A stretch of 64,000 nt of DNA from Deltaproteobacteria bacterium ADurb.Bin207 (GTDB lineage Bacteria > Myxococcota_A > Polyangia > Polyangiales > Polyangiaceae). The notes under the pieces were generated by a model. It was given only the letters and a program-made list of their open reading frames with translations. It made no database searches and was not told the origin of the DNA. The stretch spans positions 1 through 64,000 of the forward strand of contig MWCO01000006.1 of NCBI GenBank assembly GCA_002070115.1, written 5' to 3'. Within the stretch, counting starts at the first letter, position 1, and each line of letters opens with the position of its first letter. Below are positions 19,148-28,308 of the stretch, piece by piece. Position numbers and translations under genes: made by a program.

Positions 19148-19654
19148 ATGGCGTATAGCAACAAGGTCATCGATCATTACGAGAATCCTCGCAATGTTGG
19201 GTCGATGGACAAAAACGATGACAACGTCGGCACGGGCCTCGTGGGAGCGCCAGCCTGTGGTGACGTCATGCGCCTACAAATACGCGTAGACGACGATGGC
19301 AAGATATCGGATGCGAAGTTCAAGACCTTCGGCTGTGGCTCTGCCATTGCCTCCTCTTCGCTCGCCACCGAATGGCTCAAAGGTCGCACCCTCGAGGAAG
19401 CAACCAAAATCAAAAACCGCGATATCGCGGAAGAACTGAATCTTCCACCGGTGAAAATTCATTGCTCCGTACTCGCCGAAGATGCCATCAAAAGCGCCAT
19501 CGAGGATTTTCGTCGGAAGCAAAAAGCCAAACGTGCCCTCCAAACCCAAACGCAAGACGATCCGGAACCCGCGCAGGAAGCACAAGAAACGCCTAATGCG
19601 CCATCGGAGGGAAAGCGCTCACTTCCCATCGTGTCATCGCAACCCGAACGGTGA
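19148..19654 (+). CDS. iscU: Fe-S scaffold protein IscU with C-terminal extension
   Basis: Assembly platform for [2Fe-2S] clusters. The ligands are present: Cys37 and Asp39 in GAPACGDVMRL, Cys63 in FGCGSAIASSS, and Cys106 in IHCSVLAEDA. The 168 residues exceed the usual ~128. The added tail (from about 126) is a polar Gln/Glu/Pro/Ser segment with no visible domain. LPPVKIHCS is the region that HscA recognises (LPPVK). The SD AGAGGA lies upstream of the ATG. The stop overlaps a GTG start for iscA. Confidence 0.97.
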   Translation: MAYSNKVIDHYENPRNVGSMDKNDDNVGTGLVGAPACGDVMRLQIRVDDDGKISDAKFKTFGCGSAIASSSLATEWLKGRTLEEATKIKNRDIAEELNLPPVKIHCSVLAEDAIKSAIEDFRRKQKAKRALQTQTQDDPEPAQEAQETPNAPSEGKRSLPIVSSQPER

Positions 19655-20094
19655 GCCATCCACGGTCATTCCCCGCATCCAGGACAATCATCATGACGGA
19701 CAATGTCGAGGCCAAAACATCGGAACAAGCGAGTTCGGCAGAACAATCGGAAGGAAAAAAAGTGCCGATCACGCTTACGCCCGCGGCACTGGAAGCGGCC
19801 CGCGCGGCGTTGGCCAAGCGGGGCACGCCTGGGGCCGCCATTCGGCTCGGCATTCGAGGCGGGGGGTGCAGCGGATTCAATTATGTCATCGAGTATGAAG
19901 ATGACGAACCCCGCAGCCGGGATCGAGTATTCGAAACGGAGGGAGTACGTATCGTCGTCGATAAAAAAAGCCTGATTTATCTGATGGGCACCGTATTGGA
20001 CTTCGAAAAAACGTTGATGAAGCAAGGATTCAAATTTCGAAATCCCAATGAAGCCTCCTCTTGTAGTTGCGGTACCTCTTTCACCGTGAAGTAG
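19651..20094 (+). CDS. iscA: IscA-type Fe-S carrier
   Basis: A-type carrier of Fe-S clusters. The three conserved Cys are seen in RGGGCSGFNYV and in SSCSCGTSF at the C terminus. The body (ITLTPAALEAARAALAKRG to FKFRNPNEASS) matches the ~107-residue IscA/ErpA core. A GTG start at 19651 overlaps the iscU stop (GTGA). The alternative ATG at 19693 gives 133 residues and skips a poorly conserved leader, and either is possible. Its place between iscU and hscB supports the isc role. Confidence 0.95.
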   Translation: MSHPRSFPASRTIIMTDNVEAKTSEQASSAEQSEGKKVPITLTPAALEAARAALAKRGTPGAAIRLGIRGGGCSGFNYVIEYEDDEPRSRDRVFETEGVRIVVDKKSLIYLMGTVLDFEKTLMKQGFKFRNPNEASSCSCGTSFTVK

Positions 20095-20120
20095 ACTCCC
20101 CGCACCGGGAGTTGCCTTTG

Positions 20121-20627
20121 ATGAATCCATTCAAAATCCTCGAACTCGAACCTCGTTTTGACCTCGATCTCGATGCCGCCGAACATCGACATCGGGAATT
20201 GTCTCGCGCCCTTCATCCAGATCGCTTCGTGGGACGTCCCGCTTCCGAACGAAGACTCGCCCTGTCGCGCGCCATCGAGGTCAACGAAGCCTGGCGCACG
20301 CTTCGCGATCCCGTCCGACGCGCCGAAGCATTGTTGAACCTTCATGGCATCGATAGCGGAGAAACATCGTCGGCCAAGGCGGACCCCGAACTACTCATGG
20401 AAATGATGGAGCAGCGGGAAGCCCTTGCGGAAACCCGTGCTTCCAAAGACCTTCCGCGATTGCGAGATCTATCCGCAACCATGCGAGACAGACAAGCGCG
20501 CGTACTAGATGCGCTAACCAAGGCATTTTCCCACGACCCGCAAACCGCCCTTCCGGTCCTTGCAGAACTTCGTTATGTGCGCCGCTTCCTCGAGGAAGCC
20601 AGCGCCTTGGAGGATGAGTTGCTGTGA
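20121..20627 (+). CDS. hscB: HscB co-chaperone (J-domain)
   Basis: A 168-residue J-protein that brings IscU to HscA and stimulates its ATPase. The N-terminal J domain begins [16 protein letters not shown] and carries the HPD motif in [10 protein letters not shown]. The C-terminal half is a helical bundle of the HscB-C type ([17 protein letters not shown]). The ATG at 20121 is preferred because upstream codons in frame are not family-like. The stop overlaps the hscA GTG start. Confidence 0.95.
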   Translation: MNPFKILELEPRFDLDLDAAEHRHRELSRALHPDRFVGRPASERRLALSRAIEVNEAWRTLRDPVRRAEALLNLHGIDSGETSSAKADPELLMEMMEQREALAETRASKDLPRLRDLSATMRDRQARVLDALTKAFSHDPQTALPVLAELRYVRRFLEEASALEDELL

Positions 20628-22549
20628 GTCTCATCGATATCTTCGACCCAAAAGCGGCTCCCAAACCCATTGGCATCGACCTTGGCACCACCAATTCCAT
20701 CGTCGCCTATGTCGTCGATGGTCAACCTCGTTGTGTCGCCGATTGTGATGGAGACCCTCGGCTGCCCTCTGTCGTCCATTACGGCGAGCATGGACAAATC
20801 ATCGTAGGCAAAGAAGCCATAATGCTCGCGCCCACCCACCCTCGAGACACGATCGCCAGTGTGAAGCGATTCGTGGGGCGCGGCGCCGATGATGCCGAAA
20901 CCAAGTTGCTCGGTACCTACCGATTCGTGGCATCTGAAGACGAAACCGACGCCAAGGTCATCAAGATGCGTGTGCGGGACCGGATCGTGAATCCGGTGGA
21001 AGTATCCGCGGAAATCCTGAAACAGCTCAAAAAAAACGCGGAGGGCGTGCTGCGTAACGTAGGCGGCGCCGTCATCACCGTACCGGCTTACTTCGATGAT
21101 GCGCAGCGACAGGCCACGAAAGACGCCGGCCGACTCGCTGGCCTCGAAGTGCTGCGTCTGCTCAACGAGCCTACCGCCGCCGCGCTCGCTTACGGCCTCG
21201 ACGGCAACAAAAACGGTACGTTCGCTGTCTATGATCTGGGTGGGGGTACGTTCGACATCACCATTTTGCGACTCGATGATGGCGTGTTCCAGGTCCGCTC
21301 GACTGGCGGAAATAGCGCGCTGGGCGGCGATGACATGGATCGCGCCATGGCATCGGTATTGCTTTCGGAAATGGGATTCGACGATCCCAGCGAGCGTACA
21401 CCCGAGATCGTTCGTCTCGCCATGGATGCAGCAAGACAAACCAAACATGCACTGACCGATCAGGATGTCGTGGATGTCGAATTGCCCGCCAAAGGCGGAG
21501 CCACCGTATGCAAACGATTCACGCGTGAGGCGTTTGACGCCTTGATCATGCCGATCGTAGAGCAAACGGGACCGGCCTGCCGTCGGGCATTGCGCGATGC
21601 GGAACTCACACCAGAGGCGCTAGATGGGGTCATTTTGGTCGGAGGTTCGACACGAATTCCAGCGGTGCGATCGTTTGTCCAGCAGATGTTTGGCAAAGAG
21701 CCGTTGGGAAATATCGATCCGGATCAAGTGGTGGCTCTTGGGGCCGCGGTGCAGGCGGACTTGCTTGCGGGGGAAGGCAACGCCGATGACGTCCTGTTGC
21801 TCGACGTTCTTCCGCTATCGCTTGGTATCGAGACGATGGGTGGCGTGGCCGAGAAAATTCTACCGAGGAACACCACGATCCCCGCGGGAGCAAAGCAGAC
21901 CTTCACCACCTATGCGGACAATCAGACGGGATTCGAGATCCATGTGGTGCAAGGAGAGCGGGAGCTTGCGAGTGACTGCCGGTCGTTGGCGCGCTTCACG
22001 CTGCGAGGCATCCCGCCCATGCCGGCTGGCCTAGCACGGCTCGAAGTGACGTTCCATGTCGATGCTGATGGACTGCTTCATGTGTCTGCGCGGGAGATCA
22101 AAACCGGTATCGAACAGCAGGTGGAAGTCAAACCGAGTTATGGTTTGGATGAGGATCAGATCGAGGATATGTTGCTCGATGCTCTCGACCACGGAGAAGA
22201 AGATCTGGCAGCGCGCAGACTCGCGGAGCAAAGGGTGGAAGCTCAGCGCATCCTCATGGCCACGCGGCAGGGTCTCGACGCCGACGGAGACTTGCTCAAT
22301 GTGGTGGAGCATGCGCACGTGTTGACTGCCATCGATGCGCTCGAGGCATCGTTGAAAGCAGATAAAGTGGCGCCCATCGAAAGTGCCGTGGCTCACCTGG
22401 ATATGCTGACGAAAGCGTGGGCGGGACGACGGATGGATCGGGCCATCGCCAAGGCGATTGGAGGAAAAGGCGTGGAGGACGTGGCGCGTTCGGTCGAAAA
22501 CGCGGGTGGCATCGAGGCCCACTTGGGCCAACAGACCGAGAAGGGATAG
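20624..22549 (+). CDS. hscA: Hsp70-type chaperone HscA
   Basis: A specialised Hsp70 that, with HscB, drives cluster release from IscU. The 641 residues show the nucleotide-binding domain ([48 protein letters not shown]) and the substrate domain ([16 protein letters not shown], then a C-terminal helical lid). GTG start at 20624 overlaps the hscB stop (GTGA). Length and context separate it from DnaK. Confidence 0.97.
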   Translation: MSLIDIFDPKAAPKPIGIDLGTTNSIVAYVVDGQPRCVADCDGDPRLPSVVHYGEHGQIIVGKEAIMLAPTHPRDTIASVKRFVGRGADDAETKLLGTYRFVASEDETDAKVIKMRVRDRIVNPVEVSAEILKQLKKNAEGVLRNVGGAVITVPAYFDDAQRQATKDAGRLAGLEVLRLLNEPTAAALAYGLDGNKNGTFAVYDLGGGTFDITILRLDDGVFQVRSTGGNSALGGDDMDRAMASVLLSEMGFDDPSERTPEIVRLAMDAARQTKHALTDQDVVDVELPAKGGATVCKRFTREAFDALIMPIVEQTGPACRRALRDAELTPEALDGVILVGGSTRIPAVRSFVQQMFGKEPLGNIDPDQVVALGAAVQADLLAGEGNADDVLLLDVLPLSLGIETMGGVAEKILPRNTTIPAGAKQTFTTYADNQTGFEIHVVQGERELASDCRSLARFTLRGIPPMPAGLARLEVTFHVDADGLLHVSAREIKTGIEQQVEVKPSYGLDEDQIEDMLLDALDHGEEDLAARRLAEQRVEAQRILMATRQGLDADGDLLNVVEHAHVLTAIDALEASLKADKVAPIESAVAHLDMLTKAWAGRRMDRAIAKAIGGKGVEDVARSVENAGGIEAHLGQQTEKG

Positions 22550-22554
22550 ATGCA

Positions 22555-22881
22555 ATGGCGATCGTTCGCTACCCAAAGGAGAATCTGGAAGTCGAGGTCC
22601 CCGTGGGATTCACGATCTTGCAGGCTTCGAAAAAATGCAATGCTCCGGAAGGATACGCGTGCGGAGGCGTGTGCGCGTGCTCCACCTGCCACGTCTACGT
22701 TCTCTCCGGAGCAGAACTGCTCAGTGAAATGGAGGATGAAGAGGACGACATCCTCGACAAGGCCTTCGATGTACGAGAAAATTCGCGACTCGGATGCCAA
22801 GCTAAAATCCTCGAAGAGGGAATCATCGAGGTGGAGATTTCGGAAGAGAGCCGCAAGGCATGGGAGGACGAGCATACATGA
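22555..22881 (+). CDS. fdx: ISC-type [2Fe-2S] ferredoxin
   Basis: A 108-residue adrenodoxin-like ferredoxin supplying electrons for cluster assembly. Cluster ligands are in CNAPEGYACGGVCACSTCHV (the Cx5Cx2C set, with an extra Cys) and LGCQAK. The EMEDEEDDILDKA acidic helix is typical of the ISC ferredoxin. The start at 22555, 5 bp after hscA, gives the standard N terminus MAIVRYPKENLEVEV. The stop overlaps the iscX start (ATGA). Confidence 0.96.
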   Translation: MAIVRYPKENLEVEVPVGFTILQASKKCNAPEGYACGGVCACSTCHVYVLSGAELLSEMEDEEDDILDKAFDVRENSRLGCQAKILEEGIIEVEISEESRKAWEDEHT

Positions 22882-23075
22882 AGTGGTCGGATGCACGAGA
22901 GATCGCACAAGCCTTGTTCGACGCGCACCCGGATGTGAAACCGCTCGAAATTCGGTTCACGGACTTGCATCGATGGGTGTGTGAACTCGACGACTTCGAG
23001 GATGATCCCGATAAATCCACGGAAAGTCACCTGGAAGCCATTCAAATGGCCTGGCTCGACGAATGGGAAGACTAA
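22878..23075 (+). CDS. iscX: IscX (YfhJ-like) frataxin-site regulator
   Basis: A 65-residue acidic protein: MKWSDAREIAQALFDAHPDV, then TDLHRWVCELDDFEDDP and ALQMAWLDEWED-like end (AIQMAWLDEWED). IscX binds IscS and iron and modulates assembly rate. Its length, acidity and final position in the operon match. A perfect hairpin follows 28 bp after the stop. Confidence 0.95.
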   Translation: MKWSDAREIAQALFDAHPDVKPLEIRFTDLHRWVCELDDFEDDPDKSTESHLEAIQMAWLDEWED

Positions 23076-23103
23076 ACGACGGCGCGTGATCGACCTCTTC
23101 GTT

Positions 23104-23121
23104 CTATCCGTATTCGGATAG
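23104..23121 (+). terminator. Hairpin after the ISC operon
   Basis: CTATCCG (23104-23110) and CGGATAG (23115-23121) pair perfectly around a TATT loop, 28 bp after the iscX stop. No strong T-run follows (only TGTGGATTCTTTC), so it may be a weak or factor-assisted terminator or an mRNA 3'-end stabiliser. Confidence 0.35.
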
Positions 23122-23355
23122 TGTGGATTCTTTCATGGATCGGGGATCGATTCCGAAAGACGTTGGGAAACATAAACCACATCCCTGGTGAGAACTTGGT
23201 CACCCGCTCGATCGACCACCCAGGACCCGATACATCACCACGGTGGCCATGCCCGCGGATTCCACCCAGCATCCTCTGACCGTAAGTTTTCCAAAAAGAC
23301 GCCGGCAGTCAACGTCGTGGCGTGACAACCCTTGTCCGTTGTAGTGTCTCCCACA

Positions 23356-24861
23356 ATGCGCCCTTACCGCTTGCGACGTATGCTTGCCGAGTTGCCGTAT
23401 TGGCTCGTGGCCCTTGGCGCATCCGCTCCCGCCTGGATCGTCAAGTATCCCCCGATCCAAGATCTTCCGTACCATGTAGCTACCATTCGCGTGCTGCACA
23501 GCTTCCGGGATCCGTATTTTGGTTTTAGTCAACACTTCGAGCTTCACCTCGGTAACACCCACTATCTTCTATATTATTTGCTGGGCAGCGCGCTTGCCTA
23601 CGTGATCGGAGTCGCGTTCGCGAACGTGGTGTTGATGAGCACCTACTTCGCGGGCACTGTGCTTGCCCTTCGTTCGCTGCTGCTGGCGATGGGGCGGGAT
23701 GCAAGAATCAGCTTTTTTGTCGTCCCGTTGTTGACCAACGTCTTGTTCATCTACGGCCTGATGCCGTTTCTTCTTGGATTGCCGCTGATGTTTTGGGGCT
23801 TGTCGGTGGCGCTGCGCCATACGCGCAAACCTTGTTGGACGACAGGATTGCTATTGGCCGGTATCTCGGTAGCGTGTTTCTTCACCCATATCATCCCCTT
23901 CGGGCTGCTGGGGATCGGAATCGCGGCTGTTTTTCCTTGGTTTTCACCCACGCGATGGCTTCGGACTCTGGCTCCCGCACTACCCGCCTTGGCGCTTGTC
24001 ACGTGGTGGACCACAGCCACGGATGCGGGTCGAACCACGAAGGGCTTGCTCACGCAGGAAGCGGGAGTCCGCAAACTCGATGCCGCGCTATCGGAGATAC
24101 CCGCATGGTTCACCAACGTATTTCGCGATGATAGCGATGAGCGCTGGCTCATTATTTATGGTCTTTTGGTGATCGCAACCCTTGCCGTCGGGCTTGGGCA
24201 AAAGGAAAAATTGTTGCCGGGATCACGGCGTTACGCCTTGGTGCCGATCGCTTGCGTGGTTTTTTACTTCACGACGCCGGTGGGGCACGACTTCATCTGG
24301 CCGCTCGCGCAACGGTTTGCCATTCTGGTGGCCATCACCGCGATCCCGCTTCTTGCCTTTCCACGGGGATGGCGCGGCCACGTGCTCACCTTCGCTGCCC
24401 TCGTGGTCGCCGCGGGTTCGACGTTCGACACGGCTCGCCACTTCGTGCAGTTTCAACTCGAGGAAGTTGGCGATTTCGATGATGCCAAGGCGGTCATCGC
24501 AAACAACAGCAAGGTATGCACTCTCGTTTTCGACAAGGGATCGCAAATCACCCATCATCAACCGTTCATTCACTTCGGCTCCTGGGTGCAGGCGGAAAAG
24601 GGAGGCGTGGTGATGTTCACCTTCGCGGGCTATCCCCATTGGCCTTTCGATTTTCTACCGGGTCAAGCTCCCCCACCTGGAGGACCGGCCCGAAGACGAT
24701 GGGAGTGGACGCCCGAGCGCGTTCGAATGGAAGAAATATGGCCTTATTACGATTATGTCTTGGTGCGGGGGAGCGGATTTACCCCCGCCTCTACTCGTTT
24801 CGAAAAAGCCTATGACGGCGCACGATGGACGGTATGGAAGCGAGTGGGGCAAGGGACTTGA
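23356..24861 (+). CDS. Polytopic membrane protein, function unknown
   Basis: About 501 residues with roughly ten to eleven hydrophobic helices over residues 10-365 and a 110-residue C-terminal soluble part. The first extracytoplasmic loop carries YPPIQDLPYHVATIRVLHSF with an Asp, and the C-terminal region has HFGSWVQAEKGGVVMF. The layout recalls GT-C-type glycosyltransferases, but no diagnostic DD/DE motif is certain. ATG 23356 is chosen over an upstream TTG (23332). The gene overlaps or abuts the GluQ-like gene that follows. The 280-bp gap before it holds only the ISC hairpin. Confidence 0.7.
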   Translation: MRPYRLRRMLAELPYWLVALGASAPAWIVKYPPIQDLPYHVATIRVLHSFRDPYFGFSQHFELHLGNTHYLLYYLLGSALAYVIGVAFANVVLMSTYFAGTVLALRSLLLAMGRDARISFFVVPLLTNVLFIYGLMPFLLGLPLMFWGLSVALRHTRKPCWTTGLLLAGISVACFFTHIIPFGLLGIGIAAVFPWFSPTRWLRTLAPALPALALVTWWTTATDAGRTTKGLLTQEAGVRKLDAALSEIPAWFTNVFRDDSDERWLIIYGLLVIATLAVGLGQKEKLLPGSRRYALVPIACVVFYFTTPVGHDFIWPLAQRFAILVAITAIPLLAFPRGWRGHVLTFAALVVAAGSTFDTARHFVQFQLEEVGDFDDAKAVIANNSKVCTLVFDKGSQITHHQPFIHFGSWVQAEKGGVVMFTFAGYPHWPFDFLPGQAPPPGGPARRRWEWTPERVRMEEIWPYYDYVLVRGSGFTPASTRFEKAYDGARWTVWKRVGQGT

Positions 24862-25799
24862 ACGTGCGGTATCGCGGACGATTCGCGCCCTCCCCTACCG
24901 GCGACCTTCACCTGGGAGGAGCCTCGACCGCGCTATGCGCGTGGTTGGCGGCAAGATCCGTGGGAGGCTCAATCGTCCTGCGAATCGAGGATATCGACAC
25001 ACCGCGTGTACGGCCCGACAGCGAAAAACACATTCTCGAGGATTTGCGTTGGCTGGGGCTCGATTGGGATGAGGAACCAGAAGGGATACTTCACCAAAGT
25101 CAGCGAACGAGGGCGTATGAATCCGCTCTCCAACAACTCGAAAATGGTGGATTTACCTATCCCTGCGACTGTTCGCGCAAGGAGATCTCGCTGGCCAGCG
25201 CACCGTCCGGGAACGAAAAAACACCAATATATCCGGGCAGTTGCCGTCAACTCACGCAGTCCAGAAGCTTCCGACGCCCCCCGGCCACACGATTGCGCAT
25301 ACCACCCAATACCTTCATCGAATTCGAGGATGCCGTTTTCGGAAAACAGAGTTCTCAATTAAGCCAAGACGTCGGTGATTTTGTGTTGCGTCGGGGCGAT
25401 GGGGTATTTGCCTATCAGCTTGCCGTCGTGGTCGATGATCTCGCGCAGGGAATCACGCATGTGGTGCGCGGCGCGGACCTTCTTTCCTCAACTGCTCGTC
25501 AGATTTTCTTGATGCGCTGTTTGGGAACCGAACCGCCATCGTACGCGCATGCGCCGCTATGGGTCGGTCCAAACGGAGAAAAACTCGCCAAACGCGCGTC
25601 TGGAATTCCTGTTCGGGACCATCGTAACGCGGGCGTCGATCCTCGAAAGCTCATCGCGCGACTTGCGCAGGCGTTGGGTCTGGCAGACCAGAATGAGCCA
25701 TGGCTCACCCCCCATGAATTGATACCGCGCTTTTCTTGGGGAAAAATCACCAAAGGCCCAATCGAAATCGATCCGTCACGTGATAGTCTCCCCTTGTAG
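24825..25799 (+). CDS. gluQ: Glutamyl-Q tRNA(Asp) synthetase-like protein
   Basis: Resembles the catalytic core of glutamyl-tRNA synthetase without an anticodon domain, as in GluQ-RS, which attaches glutamate to the queuosine base of tRNA(Asp). Seen: RFAPSPTGDLHLGGASTALC (HIGH-like HLGG), RIEDIDTPRV, a YPCDCSRKEI segment resembling the zinc site of the family, YQLAVVVDDLAQGITHVVRG and EKLAKRASG (KMSKS-like KLAKR). Length 324 is slightly longer than the usual ~300. Starts at 24825, 24834 or a TTG at 24858 (overlapping the upstream stop) are all possible. Confidence 0.92.
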   Translation: MDGMEASGARDLNVRYRGRFAPSPTGDLHLGGASTALCAWLAARSVGGSIVLRIEDIDTPRVRPDSEKHILEDLRWLGLDWDEEPEGILHQSQRTRAYESALQQLENGGFTYPCDCSRKEISLASAPSGNEKTPIYPGSCRQLTQSRSFRRPPATRLRIPPNTFIEFEDAVFGKQSSQLSQDVGDFVLRRGDGVFAYQLAVVVDDLAQGITHVVRGADLLSSTARQIFLMRCLGTEPPSYAHAPLWVGPNGEKLAKRASGIPVRDHRNAGVDPRKLIARLAQALGLADQNEPWLTPHELIPRFSWGKITKGPIEIDPSRDSLPL

Positions 25800-25840
25800 A
25801 CTGTCTGGTGGAAGCCACCCTCTTCTTTCCGGAGTCGAAG

Positions 25841-26884
25841 ATGTCCACCTATGACATGAGCATCGTCCTCGATCGAAGCCCACCCGTGTATTCGCCAGGG
25901 GAGAGGATATCCGGGACGATTGTCGTCGTGGCCAATGAATCCTGCCGATGCGATGACTTGGCCGTCGATTTGTACTGGAAAACAAGTGGAAGGGGAAATA
26001 GCGATACCGAAGTCGTCGAACAGGAAACACTGGGGGCGTTCGAATGGCAGGAGGGTGAATCCTATCGGTACGCTTTTTCCTTTTCGGCGCCTCCGGGGCC
26101 CGTCAGCTATCAGGGAACGATCATCCACGTGGAGTGGTTCGTGGAAACCCGCGTGGACATGCCCTGGCGGAAACTCAGTGCAAACGCGTGTGAAACCATC
26201 ACGCTACAGCCTTCGACGGTCGAACGTGACACATCGGCCACCCAGCGCAAACAACCCTATCCATCGGCGTTCCCTGCTCTATCCGGCAATCCTCCCAGGG
26301 ATTTCTCAAAACCGAAAATACCTGTCGTGACGATCATCACCGGATTGATGCTGCTTGTGACGAACATATTCCTTGTGATCACCCGAGCGCACATTGGGCT
26401 CTTCCTTCTGCTGAACGCGCTTTTCCTCTCCGTCATGTCCACACTCAGTTGAAAAGAGCTGCGCAATCGATTCGCAAAACAGAGGTTGGGGAATCTGTCC
26501 ATCACGATCGATCCTTCCACCGCGACCCGGAGAGATACGTTGCGGGTTTGTGTCCATTTCACGCCCAAATCGAACGGACGACTTCGCTCCGCGAAGGCCA
26601 TTTTGCATGGTGAGGAAATCGCCTGGACGATGAGGGACACAGACGACAGCACTCGACACCAACACGATCTCGATAAAATCGAAGGGCAGATGTGCGAAGC
26701 CTTGCCCTTTTATCAAAACCAACCGCAGGAGCTATCCTGCGAGTTGCCCGTGCCAAACCATGCGGCTCCTTCCTTCGATTCGTCCAACAACTGCGTGCAG
26801 TGGAATCTCGAGATTCACCTACTCATCGAGAACTCGCCGGATCTGAAGGAAACCATTCCGATCACCCTACTGCCAAGCGCGTAA
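25841..26884 (+). pseudogene. Arrestin-like membrane protein, copy 1, split by TGA at a conserved Trp
   Basis: First of three tandem paralogues. The frame is interrupted at 26450-26452 by TGA and continues in the same frame to TAA at 26882-26884. If the TGA were sense, the product would be 347 residues, matching copy 2 (348). Aligned with copies 2 and 3, the TGA falls exactly on a Trp (TGG) that both others keep (KYDWDDLKN and KFAWNDLRN versus LS-stop-KELRN). Upstream part: arrestin-N-like beta-sandwich (VYSPGERISGTIVV, GPVSYQGTIIHVEWFVE) and a two-helix hairpin. Downstream part: second beta-sandwich (LSITIDPSTATRRDTLRV). A 203-residue anchored N-terminal domain may still be made; re-initiation at TTG 26486 is possible. 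Confidence 0.8.
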
Positions 26885-26950
26885 CCTGTTGATAATAAAC
26901 ACGTAATATCCAACCCTTCGCATCGGGAAAGCGAACACGGAAAGTGGCGT

Positions 26951-27067
26951 ATGCGCTCATGGATCCGTAGCGTCATCGGCATAAAACGGCACGCCCGTAT
27001 GTGGTAGATTGGAAAAGGGCATTGCTGTAAGCCTTGTTGGGTCCAACCGCTTGCTTCAGAAAACAAA
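26951..27067 (+). repeat. Leader repeat A upstream of arrestin-like copy 2
   Basis: Clearly alignable with 28181-28308 upstream of copy 3. Shared blocks include ATGCGCTCATGGATCC, GCGTCATCGGCA, GTGGTAGATTGGAA and CAGAAAACAAAATG at the gene start. So the duplication unit comprised the gene and its leader/promoter region. No good Shine-Dalgarno is visible before either ATG. Confidence 0.8.
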
Positions 27068-28114
27068 ATGTCTTCCTGTGACATAAGCATCCGCTTCGAC
27101 CGAAACCCACCCGCGTGTTCGCCGGGAGAAACGATCTCGGGAACGATTGACGTCGTCGCAAACGCATCCTGCCGATGCGATGCCTTGACCGCCCACTTGT
27201 CTTGGAAAACAAGCGGAAAAGGGGATACCGATTCAGAAAAAGTCGATGTCGTGCCCCTGGGGACGTTCGAATGGAAACGCGGTGAATCTTATCAATATCC
27301 TTTTTCGTTTCTTGCCCCTACCGGACCCGTCAGCTATCAGGGGCTGATCGTCCACGTGAATTGGTTCGTAGAGGCTCGCGCCGATGTGCCCTGGGCCATC
27401 GATCCACGCGCGAGCGAAACCCTCCTGCTGGTGCCTCTGCCAGCCGAACGCAAGGCATCGACAGCCTATCGCGAACAACCCCATCTATCCGCGAAGCATC
27501 ATAAACTCGGCAATCGTCCCAGATCCCAGTCGAAATGGGAAAACCGTGTCCTGATAATCATTCTCGGATTGGCCCTCTTGATATTGGCAATACTGCAACT
27601 AGCCGACAGCTCACCCAACCCCGGCATCATTATCGCGCTGTTCCTCCTATCCTTTCTATTCGGTGTCTCGGTCAAATACGATTGGGACGACTTGAAAAAT
27701 CTGGTGGCAAGACAGAGGGTGGGAAAGCTGTCCGTCACGATTGATCCTCCTACCGCAACACGGGGAGAGATATTGCGAATACAAGCTGCGTTTACTCCGA
27801 ACTCGAACGGCAAGCTTCGCTATGCCAAGGCCACCTTGTACGGCGAGGAAATCGCCTGGCGCGGGAGCGGAAAAAGCCGTACTCGCTATCACCAGGATCT
27901 CGACAGGGTCGAGGCGCAGATGTGCGGATCATCGGCGTTTTTTCAAAACCAACCCCTGGAACTGTCCTGCGACTTGCGAGTGCCGGAGTACGCAGCCTCT
28001 TCGTTCCGTTCCTTCAACAATCATGTGCAGTGGAGTGTCTTGCTTCACCTGGACATCGAAAACTGGCCGGATCTGAAAGAGACCATCCCCATCGATTTGT
28101 TGCCAAGCCTGTAA
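27068..28114 (+). CDS. Arrestin-like membrane protein, copy 2 (intact)
   Basis: A 348-residue protein. Residues about 1-120 form a beta-sandwich with arrestin-N hallmarks: CSPGETISGTIDVVANASC, a GKGDTDSE loop, GESYQYPFSFLAPTGPVSYQ, then HVNWFVEARADVPWAID. A basic linker (AKHHKLGNRPRSQSKWEN) leads to two hydrophobic helices at about 158-203 (LIIILGLALLILAILQL; IIIALFLLSFLFGV). Residues about 215-348 form a second sandwich of similar design (LSVTIDPPTATRGEILRIQA, VQWSVLLHLDIENWPDLKET). Both sandwiches probably face the cytoplasm, linked by a membrane hairpin. Function unknown; arrestin folds bind and sort membrane partners. Confidence 0.8.
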   Translation: MSSCDISIRFDRNPPACSPGETISGTIDVVANASCRCDALTAHLSWKTSGKGDTDSEKVDVVPLGTFEWKRGESYQYPFSFLAPTGPVSYQGLIVHVNWFVEARADVPWAIDPRASETLLLVPLPAERKASTAYREQPHLSAKHHKLGNRPRSQSKWENRVLIIILGLALLILAILQLADSSPNPGIIIALFLLSFLFGVSVKYDWDDLKNLVARQRVGKLSVTIDPPTATRGEILRIQAAFTPNSNGKLRYAKATLYGEEIAWRGSGKSRTRYHQDLDRVEAQMCGSSAFFQNQPLELSCDLRVPEYAASSFRSFNNHVQWSVLLHLDIENWPDLKETIPIDLLPSL

Positions 28115-28180
28115 CATATTGATTATAAACGAATTATATCCAGTACCTCGCTTCGATGATCCCAACGCGGCCACTGGCTC

Positions 28181-28308
28181 ATGCGCTCATGGATCCACGG
28201 CGTCATCGGCACGAACGGGCGCACTTGTGTGTGGTAGATTGGAACAGGCCTGGAACGGGCCATTGTCGAAAGCCTTGTCGAGTCCAACCACCCGCTCCAG
28301 AAAACAAA
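28181..28308 (+). repeat. Leader repeat B upstream of arrestin-like copy 3
   Basis: Counterpart of 26951-27067, ending in the same CAGAAAACAAA before ATG. It differs mainly by small insertions, showing that the leader was duplicated with the gene. Confidence 0.8.

Noticed and set aside
20573-21565. Long minus-strand frame opposite hscA
   Set aside because: Shadow of the hscA coding strand; no motif and no RBS.
26450-26452. Programmed readthrough or selenocysteine at the TGA
   Set aside because: No SECIS-like hairpin seen downstream and the paralogues encode Trp, so a point nonsense mutation (or sequencing error) is simpler.
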